In this document: positions 57,348-64,000 of the stretch, piece after piece
How the letters are laid out: each line of letters starts with the position of its first letter
Numbering within the stretch: position 1 is the stretch's first letter
NCBI RefSeq assembly: GCF_000613945.1
Contig: NZ_BAJY01000003.1
Location: forward strand, 62,001 to 126,000
Length of the DNA stretch: 64,000 bases
Direction: 5' to 3'
From: Prevotella falsenii DSM 22864 = JCM 15124
GTDB lineage: Bacteria; Bacteroidota; Bacteroidia; Bacteroidales; Bacteroidaceae
Position numbers and translations under genes: made by a program
The notes under the pieces: model-generated
The model's database searches: none
Seen by the model: the letters and a program-made list of their open reading frames with translations, nothing else
Told to the model about the DNA's origin: nothing

Positions 57348-57655
57348 AACGTGAGTTCGGAATAAAAGCGCAGGCTGAACAGGCAATCTCGCAGATGTTT
57401 TTAAAGCAAATCCTCTGGTGAAACAGTGAGCGTTTTTCGGCTTAATATTGTAAAGATAATTCTGTTAAAAAGTGATATAATCGCTTTGGCGTTGCGAAAC
57501 CGTAGGTTTTGCGTTGTAAAACCTACGCTTTTACCGTGCAAAACCTACGGTTTTGGAACGCAAAACAATAGGTTTTGCAATGCGCTGATAGAGAGATAGT
57601 TGCGCAATAGCTATGCTTGTGAAAAATATTTACGTTTTTATGGCCTTTTTTTCAC
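57348..57655 (+). repeat. Dispersed structured repeat family 1, copy E
   Basis: This long copy is nearly identical to copy B (17965-18273) from the AACGTGAG left end through the hairpin core. AAACCGTAGGTTTTGC pairs with GCAAAACCTACGGTTT as in copy B. It abuts the family 4 repeat at 57657. The remaining 57751-57931 is AT-rich with no supported feature. Confidence 0.88.
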
Positions 57656-57656
57656 T

Positions 57657-57750
57657 CTTTTCTCGTTCCTTGAAAAGTGTGTTTTCTCGCCATGGCAATG
57701 CTCAAATAAATTTGGCATTGCTCATTTGGCTGAACGAAAACGTTCATAAA
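57657..57750 (+). repeat. Dispersed repeat family 4, copy 2
   Basis: Read on the plus strand this matches the complement of 33913-34005. It contains GGCAATGCTC and TTGGCATTGC as arms of a hairpin and a CTGAACGAAAACGTTC block. Confidence 0.8.
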
Positions 57751-57931
57751 TAGTGCGGGTTCGGTGTAGGATTTTGATGACGAAAATACTTCTCTTCTAT
57801 TTTGATTATAAATACATTAAATCATAATCAACACTTTCTTTAAATATCTTATAATAATATACCGGCGTAATTCTTATATCGAATTCACGTTAAAATAAAA
57901 GACTAAAACTGCTTAAAAGGTTGCTAAGACT

Positions 57932-57961
57932 TTGTAAATTCAGAATTTATGAGTATTTTTG
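57932..57961 (+). promoter_or_regulatory. Promoter candidate of the EFR1 gene (very close to ATG)
   Basis: TTG (57932-57934), 19 nt, TATTTTTG (57954-57961). The ATG is at 57966, so the transcript would have almost no leader. Confidence 0.55.
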
Positions 57962-57965
57962 CACC

Positions 57966-58796
57966 ATGATATTCTATTTCTCGGGTACAGGAAACAGTCG
58001 TTGGGCAGCAGAGCTGTTAGGACAATGTCTCGACGAACGCATTGTTTCTATTAGTGAAACGGTGGGAACAAGCACTAATTTTACCTTGAAGAAAGATGAA
58101 GTAGTGGGTTTTGTATTTCCTGTTCACGGTTGGCGAGTGCCACGCATTGTTGATGAATTTATGCGTACACTTGAGCTACTCGATACCAATTCGCAGAGTA
58201 AGGCAAGGCATTATACCTTTTGCTTGCTGACAGCAGGCGACTCTATCGGACGAACAATGGAGCGTTTTGTAAAGCTGATAAGAGAGGTAAAGTCCGGAGC
58301 AACGTTAGATTTGAATGCTGTTGAATCGGTGTTAATGCCCGAGTCTTATGTCGGATTGCCGGGAATGGACGTAGACAAACCTGAAAAGGAGCACAAGAAA
58401 ATAGAAGATGCCGAGAATGCGATTGTTCGTTTTGCTTCGACAGTAAAGGAGCGGAAAATACGTCAGGGCGACGTACCGTTAGGCTGGGAACAGCTGAAAC
58501 GTGGTCCAATACCCGATTTCTTCTCCGGTCCTGTGGGAGCGTTCTTCACTCACTTCCTTATTACCGACAAACCTTTTAGAGTAGAAAGTGAGAGATGTGT
58601 GCAATGTGGCATCTGTGCAAAGGTATGTCCTGTTGGCGATATAGACGGAGGAAAGGGGAAAGAACCAAAGTGGAAGAATAACGGAAAATGCTTAACTTGT
58701 TTTAGCTGCTACCACCATTGCCCACACCATGCTATTGAATATGGAAATAGGACAAAACATAAAGGGCAGTATTTCTTTGGCAAAAGAAACGGCTAA
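57966..58796 (+). CDS. EFR1-family flavodoxin-ferredoxin protein
   Basis: From ATG at 57966 (MIFYFSGTGNSRWAAELLG) the protein has 276 residues. The N-terminal half is flavodoxin-like, with the FMN phosphate loop FSGTGNSRW and FVFPVHGWRVP. The C-terminal half has two [4Fe-4S] sites: CVQCGICAKVCPVGD and CLTCFSCYHHCP. It transfers single electrons; the donor and acceptor are unknown. A longer in-frame start at 57921 is rejected because family similarity begins at MIFYFSG. It lies 79 bp before the M6 protease gene. Confidence 0.9.
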   Translation: MIFYFSGTGNSRWAAELLGQCLDERIVSISETVGTSTNFTLKKDEVVGFVFPVHGWRVPRIVDEFMRTLELLDTNSQSKARHYTFCLLTAGDSIGRTMERFVKLIREVKSGATLDLNAVESVLMPESYVGLPGMDVDKPEKEHKKIEDAENAIVRFASTVKERKIRQGDVPLGWEQLKRGPIPDFFSGPVGAFFTHFLITDKPFRVESERCVQCGICAKVCPVGDIDGGKGKEPKWKNNGKCLTCFSCYHHCPHHAIEYGNRTKHKGQYFFGKRNG

Positions 58797-58875
58797 ACGT
58801 TTAGAAAAAGTTGAATAAGCAGTGTAATCATACTGCTTAAACCATAAATTAAGAAAACAATAAACAATATATTAT

Positions 58876-60641
58876 ATGAAAAAACTATTACTTACACTCT
58901 GTTTGGTTGCAGCTACAGTTGTGGCACGAGCAGCCAAAGCCGACCCAACACCATTTGTTGTAACACAACCTGACGGCACACAGCTGACGCTTGTGTTGCA
59001 CGGCGACGAGCACTTCAGTTGGATTTCAACGCTCGATGGCATATTGGTAGCAAGGAAAAACAAAGGCTACTATGTTGCAAATGTTACTTCTGACGGTATA
59101 TTGGAAGCCACAAACTTGTTGGCACATAATGCAGATAACCGTACAGCGGCAGAAGCAAAGATGGCAAAAGTGCAGAAGAAAACATTCTTTTTCGAGCATG
59201 CAAACCGAAAGATGAGTGCCGCACGACGTGCTATTGGTATTGGTCAGGCATCGATACCTTATTTCCCACACGAAGGCAGCCCGAAGGTTTTAACCATTCT
59301 TGTAGACTTCAGCGACAATCCTTTTACGGTGAAAGACCCTAAAGCAAGCTTTGAACAATATCTTAACGGCGAGGGGAAGCCTAAGTCGTTAGGCACAAAC
59401 GAACAATTAAACTATGGTAGTGTGCGCCAATATTTCAAGGATATGAGCAATGGAAAGTTCACACCGCAGTTTGGATTGGTAGGTCCTTTCCGTATGCCAA
59501 AGCCATTGGCTTACTACGGTAAAGATGCAGCTCAAGCCACGATGTGAATATTATCGAACTGATAAAAGACGCTTGCGAGGCTGCGAAAGGTCAGATAGAC
59601 TTGAAAGACTATGACAGCAACGGCGATAAGGTTGTAGATTTGGTTTATGTTGTCTATGCCGGTTATGCACAATCAATGGGTGGAAACTTGGACACTGATA
59701 TATGGCCTAAGTCGTCATTCCTATTTGGAAGTCTTGTTATCGATGGTTATACCATAGGTCGTTATGGCGTCAGCAACGAACTGAATGCCAACAGAACCTC
59801 TCCTGTACAAGATGGAAAGGTGGTGAAGATGATAAATGGCATTGGTTTATTCTGCCACGAATTTTCACACACAATGGGCTTGCCCGACTTCTATCCTATT
59901 GCCGATGCAGCGCGGATAGACAATCAAGGTATGGAGTATTGGGACTTAATGGACGGTGGCGAATACACCAACAACGGCTTTTCGCCTACTCCTTACACAC
60001 CATGGGAGAAAGAAGTAATGGGTTGGACATCGCTGACAACGCTCGAAGATAAGGCGCAAACCGTTACGCTGAAGGCTGATGAGGCACGTAAGATAGAAAG
60101 CGAGAACAGCGACGAATACATTATCTTGCACAATATACAAGACAAAGACTGGCATTCGGGCATTGCAAAGTTAGGTCATGGTATGTTGATTTACCGTGTG
60201 AACTATGGTAAAAGCAGCGTAAATATGTTCGACCATGTGAACGATACACCCGGCAAGCCCGGCATGACCATCGTTCCTGCCGACGGCGAATTATTTTCAA
60301 GCTACACTGCACATACCAAAGAGGAACGCAAGAGATACAGAGAGAGCCACAAGGGCGACCCGTTCCCCGGCGAAAAGGCTGTAACAGAACTGCCGGAAAT
60401 AAAGTTGAATTTGAGTACACTTAAGAAACCATTCTATAATATTAAAGAAAATGTAGAGGAACAAACCGTTACTTTCAACTATTTGGAGAAATCAGACCCA
60501 ACAGGAATTAACACAATATCTACAAACAGCGAGCCTGCCAACAATAGAATCTACACACTTGACGGACGATATGTGGGTACGAACCACACAGCCTTGCCAC
60601 AAGGTATATATATAAAAGGTGGTAAGAAGTTCGTGAAGTAA
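58876..60641 (+). CDS. M6-family secreted metalloprotease (frameshift at about 59538)
   Basis: Two overlapping frames give one protein of about 588 residues. A signal peptide (LLTLCLVAATVVARA) is followed by a propeptide-like region. The break is at AAQA: GCCACGATG should be GCCCACGATG, which restores AAQAHDVNIIELIKDA. The zinc site is FCHEFSHTMGLPDFY (about 59850-59894), the immune inhibitor A/M6 signature. Other landmarks are PTPYTPWEKEVMGW and the tail IYTLDGRYVGTNHTALPQGI then YIKGGKKFVK, the shared short Por-like tail. It probably degrades host or community proteins outside the cell. Confidence 0.88.
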
Positions 60642-60725
60642 AACCTGCTGTAAGCATTATACTTTTAAAATCTCAACGAAATAATATATATTTAATCAAC
60701 ATTATCAATTTAAATTAATTTAATT

Positions 60726-62126
60726 ATGAACAAGTTTTTACGCAATGCAATCGTTGCCGTGTTGGCAATGGTAGGCACAGCTGCCTACGCACAAACAGTG
60801 GTAACGTTTATTCCGACTGAGACAAAAGGAACAACGAGTGTAAATAAAACACCCGACAAGATGGAAAAGAGTGGTATTACCATTGAGTCTACAGATGCAG
60901 CCTTTAATGTCAAAGGTAACCAACACTACAAATTTTATCAGAATTCAAAGACAACCATTACATCAACTATTGGCAATATCACAAAGATAGAGTTTACTTG
61001 CGACGTTGATAACACGGGTAAGTATGGTGCTAATGGCTTTGCAGGTGTAGAGGGTTATACCTTTGCAGGAGATAAGAAGACAGGAACATGGACAGGCGAT
61101 GCTGCTGCTGTTGTGTTCCCGGCCAAGTATCAGGTTCGTGCAACCAAGGTTGTTGTAACCATTGGTACACCTGATCCAAACACAGTTGCACCTCCTTCTA
61201 TCGAAGGTGTTACTCCTTTCTTGGACAAAACAACTGTAACGCTTTCGGCTGCTGAAGGCACAAAGATTTACTATACAACGAACAATGAGGCTCCTACAAC
61301 AGCTTCGACACTGTATAGTGCTCCTTTCGAACTTACTGCTACAACCACTGTAAAGGCAATTGCAGTAAAGGACGGCAAGCAAAGCTCTGTTGCTGAAAAG
61401 ACTTTCACAAAAGAAGAACTTGCTGTTGCAAACTCAATTGCAGAATTTAAGGCTATCGGTAAGGACAAGAAAGCTATATTGAAACTTGTTAATGCAAAGG
61501 TGCTTTACAAATGGACATTAAGCAGTGGCAGCATCAGTATTTATGTTCGCGACCACTCCGGTGCAATTCTTTTCTACAAGCACACACTGGGTTTGAAGGC
61601 TAACGAAGACCTTAACGGCGAAATCGTGGGTCAATACACAGAATACAACGCTACTCCTGAGTTGTTGGAAATAGCCGGCGTTACCAACCTCGATAAGCTC
61701 AACCACGTTGAAGGTGCTGCTGCTGAACCAAAGGTTATTGCTCCTGCTGCCGCAATAGATAACCTTTGCGACTTGGTTAAGTTGGAAAAAGTTAAGATTA
61801 CAGCCGAAGAATCAAAGAGATATTACGTTGTAGACGGTGAAAAGAAGGTACAGCTTTACAATGGTTTCCAACTTTCTGCTTTCAACGATATGGCACAGTT
61901 CGTTGAAACAGGCGAGTATGATGTTGTTGGTATTGTGGCTTCTGTTTACAAAGGTGTACCGTCAATCAACCTCATTGAGATTAAAAAGTTTGTTCCTAAT
62001 GCCATCGACACCGTTCAGGCAGCTCAAGACGAGAATGCCCCAATGTACAATCTCGCCGGTCAGCGCGTAGGTAAGAACTACAAAGGAGTAGTAATTCAGA
62101 ATGGTAAGAAGTTTGTGAACAAGTAA
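60726..62126 (+). CDS. Secreted protein with chitobiase C-terminal-like domain
   Basis: The protein has 466 residues and a signal peptide (IVAVLAMVGTAAYAQ). An N-terminal beta-sandwich (about 20-150) is followed by a chitobiase/beta-hexosaminidase C-terminal-like domain (TVTLSAAEGTKIYYTTNNEA to TTTVKAIAVKDGKQ, about 165-235) and an OB-like domain (about 240-430). The tail MYNLAGQRVGKNYKGVVIQN then GKKFVNK is the shared type. No catalytic site is visible; binding or scaffolding is likely. It lies 84 bp after the M6 protease gene and is followed by a terminator. Confidence 0.78.
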   Translation: MNKFLRNAIVAVLAMVGTAAYAQTVVTFIPTETKGTTSVNKTPDKMEKSGITIESTDAAFNVKGNQHYKFYQNSKTTITSTIGNITKIEFTCDVDNTGKYGANGFAGVEGYTFAGDKKTGTWTGDAAAVVFPAKYQVRATKVVVTIGTPDPNTVAPPSIEGVTPFLDKTTVTLSAAEGTKIYYTTNNEAPTTASTLYSAPFELTATTTVKAIAVKDGKQSSVAEKTFTKEELAVANSIAEFKAIGKDKKAILKLVNAKVLYKWTLSSGSISIYVRDHSGAILFYKHTLGLKANEDLNGEIVGQYTEYNATPELLEIAGVTNLDKLNHVEGAAAEPKVIAPAAAIDNLCDLVKLEKVKITAEESKRYYVVDGEKKVQLYNGFQLSAFNDMAQFVETGEYDVVGIVASVYKGVPSINLIEIKKFVPNAIDTVQAAQDENAPMYNLAGQRVGKNYKGVVIQNGKKFVNK

Positions 62127-62149
62127 TTCAGCATTACATTATTATATAT

Positions 62150-62190
62150 AAGAGGCGTTCCCGATGCAGGGTGCGCCTCTTTTTTATTTC
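62150..62190 (+). terminator. Intrinsic terminator after the chitobiase-domain gene
   Basis: AAGAGGCG (62150-62157) pairs with CGCCTCTT (62174-62181), followed by TTTTTATTT. Confidence 0.88.
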
Positions 62191-62250
62191 CCTTGTATGG
62201 GGAATTGGTTTCCTTTTTTTCTGTTTAAACGATTACCGGAAGTTTCTTTT

Positions 62251-62462
62251 CTTTTGTAAAGATAGTTCTTAAGAAAAACGGTAATTTCGATTTGGCGTTG
62301 CGAAAGCGTAGGTTTTGCATCGCAAAACCTACGCTTTTACCGTGCAAAACCTACGGTTTTGGAATGCAAAACAATAGGTTTTGTAAAGCGTTGGTAATAA
62401 GATGGTTATGCGAGAGATATTCTTGTGAAAAATATTTACAGGTTTATTGCCTTTTTTCCACC
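62251..62462 (+). repeat. Dispersed structured repeat family 1, copy F
   Basis: AAAGCGTAGGTTTTGC (62303-62318) and GCAAAACCTACGCTTT (62322-62337) form a perfect 16-bp stem with a 3-nt loop. The third unit GCAAAACCTACGGTTT follows. Between it and the debranching enzyme gene the sequence is AT-rich; TATCTTTG at 62584-62591 is a weak -7 candidate. Confidence 0.88.
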
Positions 62463-62676
62463 TATAAAGCAAGTTTTTTTCACTAAACTTTTGCTATTCT
62501 CACTGTGTGCCTTTACAATTTATTAAAAGCAATAATAATGTATAAAAAGTAGCAATAAAATTCTTCTTTATAAATATTATTTGTATCTTTGACGATGGTC
62601 CGGGCTCTTTGCACCTACCGCAAAAAAAGCATATAAGTATCTAACTGCTAAGTATAGACATAAAAACGAGAGAATT

Positions 62677-64000
62677 ATGGGATACCTTAAATTTGAAAAA
62701 GCTCTGATGACGAACTTGCAAGACTCCTTGCCGAGAGAGTTGTTGCGAACAAATCGGTCAGGAGCATATTCTTGTTCTACGATTGTAGATTGCAATACCA
62801 GAAAGTATCATGGACTTTTGGTTGTGCCAATTCCTGAGTTGGACAATGAAAACCATGTGTTGTTGAGTTCGCTCGACCCAACTGTGATACAGCATGGCGC
62901 AGCCTTTAATCTCGGCTTGCATAAGTATCACGGAGGGAATTATAGTCCGAACGGACACAAGTACATTCGTGAATTCGATTGCGACAAAGTGCCAACCACC
63001 ATATATAGAGTGGGCAATGCCGTGCTGAAAAAAGAAGTGGTGTTCCAACACTACGAAGACCGTATACTCATACGCTACACTTTGTTGGAAGGGCAGGGCA
63101 CTACTCTGTTGCAGTTCCGACCATTCCTCGCTTTTAGAAGTGTGCGCGAGTTTACCCATGAGAATACTGCCATAAACCGTGAATACCACAATGTGGAAAA
63201 CGGAATAGCCACTTGCCTTTACGAAGGCTATCCGCAACTGTTCATGCAGTTTTCAAAAGACAACGAGTTTCATTACGAACCATATTGGTATCGTGGCTTG
63301 GAATACCCAAAGGAACTATCTCGAGGCTATAATTCAGACGAGGATTTGTATGTGCCGGGCTATTTTGAAATGAAGATAAGGAAGGGCGAAAGCATTGTTT
63401 TCTCAGGCTCAACGTCGGAAATAAAGACATCTACGATGAAACGACTCTTCGATGATGAGGTTGAAATCCGCCCTCCGCGCGACAACTTCTTCCACTGTCT
63501 TGTGAATGCTGCCCACCAGTTTCACAACCGAAAGAAGAACGGCGACCGCTACATACTTGCCGGATACCCTTGGTTCAAGTGCAGGGCACGCGACCAGTTC
63601 ATCGCTTTGCCCGGACTGACGCTAAGCATTGAGGAACAAAAATATTTTGAACTTGTCATGGCTACTGCCGAACGCGGATTGCGGGAGTTTATGAAGAACG
63701 AACCACTGACGGTAGAAATACAGGAAATAGAGCAACCCGATGTGATTTTATGGTGCATCTGGGCAATTCAGCAGTATGCAAAAGAAGCCGGAAAAGAGAA
63801 TTGCTTGAAACTCTATGGCGATTTTCTGAGAGATATGATAGCCTATGTTGAAAACGGAAAGCACCCCAATCTGTTCTTACATACCAACGGTTTGCTGTAC
63901 GCAGAAGGCAAAAACAACGCCATAACGTGGATGAATGGAATGATAGATGGCAAACCTGTAAATCCTCGTTCGGGCTATATCGTAGAGTTTAATGCCCTTT
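62677..64000 (+). CDS. Glycogen debranching enzyme (amylo-alpha-1,6-glucosidase), partial
   Basis: The frame starts at ATG 62677 (MGYLKFEKALMTNLQDSLPR) and is open to the right edge, 441 codons so far. The N-terminal GDE_N domain is recognisable by RTNRSGAYSCSTIVDCNTRK, then YHGLLVVPIPE. The catalytic GDE_C domain begins near LAGYPWFKCRARDQFIALPG, matching the GH133 pattern. It removes alpha-1,6 branches from glycogen. The C-terminus is missing because the window ends. No signal peptide is seen, so it is cytosolic. In Bacteroidales it is often followed by glycogen synthase-like and amylase genes. Confidence 0.9.
   Translation, partial: MGYLKFEKALMTNLQDSLPRELLRTNRSGAYSCSTIVDCNTRKYHGLLVVPIPELDNENHVLLSSLDPTVIQHGAAFNLGLHKYHGGNYSPNGHKYIREFDCDKVPTTIYRVGNAVLKKEVVFQHYEDRILIRYTLLEGQGTTLLQFRPFLAFRSVREFTHENTAINREYHNVENGIATCLYEGYPQLFMQFSKDNEFHYEPYWYRGLEYPKELSRGYNSDEDLYVPGYFEMKIRKGESIVFSGSTSEIKTSTMKRLFDDEVEIRPPRDNFFHCLVNAAHQFHNRKKNGDRYILAGYPWFKCRARDQFIALPGLTLSIEEQKYFELVMATAERGLREFMKNEPLTVEIQEIEQPDVILWCIWAIQQYAKEAGKENCLKLYGDFLRDMIAYVENGKHPNLFLHTNGLLYAEGKNNAITWMNGMIDGKPVNPRSGYIVEFNAL

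Overview
The window comes from a Bacteroidetes genome, most likely an oral Prevotella close to P. intermedia or P. nigrescens. The evidence is a C10 cysteine protease of the interpain A type, BspA-like leucine-rich-repeat surface proteins, short Por/T9SS-like C-terminal tails, Bacteroidales-only domains (DUF4494, DUF4922, DUF5074), and promoters of the Bacteroidetes form (TTG, about 20 nt, TAnnTTTG). No tRNA, rRNA, CRISPR array, IS element or prophage gene was found.

Layout. 1-5.3 kb (minus): a BtuG-like propeller lipoprotein (C-terminus off the left edge), BtuB-type receptor, GNAT acetyltransferase, phosphohexomutase. 5.7-9.7 kb (minus): serC-serA-DUF1015-YigZ, serine synthesis. 9.9-17.7 kb (minus): gyrA, three tandem TPR proteins, DbpA-like helicase. 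18.4-24.9 kb (minus): nucleotide-sugar dehydrogenase, then an envelope-looking operon of GT2, DUF4922, SpoIID-domain protein and AmpG-like permease. 25.4-28.8 kb (minus): DUF4494, YggS, FAD oxidoreductase, Tag. 29.5-33.0 kb (plus): a large LRR surface protein with an (AC)24 tract in its leader, followed by a small acidic peptide gene. 33.3-45.3 kb (plus): HU-like protein, FtsX-type permease, acyl-CoA ligase, ComEC, TruA, FabD, GH13 enzyme, AlaX-like editing domain, two small genes and a MATE exporter. 45.4-53.4 kb (minus): small ORFs, a second LRR/peptide pair, a TPR-AraC regulator with a candidate sRNA or leader upstream, and metal and lipid housekeeping genes. 53.9-62.1 kb: secreted C10 protease (minus), then EFR1 ferredoxin, M6 protease and a chitobiase-domain secreted protein (plus). 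62.7-64 kb: glycogen debranching enzyme, open at the right edge.

Three things stand out. (1) Both LRR surface-protein genes are followed within 13-35 bp by a gene for a small acidic peptide with the same N-terminal signature (KK-x-YI-x-P followed by a Val/Ile-rich strand). (2) The intergenic regions carry at least four families of dispersed structured repeats. The main one has six copies of about 200-310 bp whose arms covary. (3) Seven interruptions of conserved genes, including two in gyrA, are each repaired by restoring one base (two in one case) in a short homopolymer. This points to assembly error rather than gene decay, so these genes are annotated at full length.
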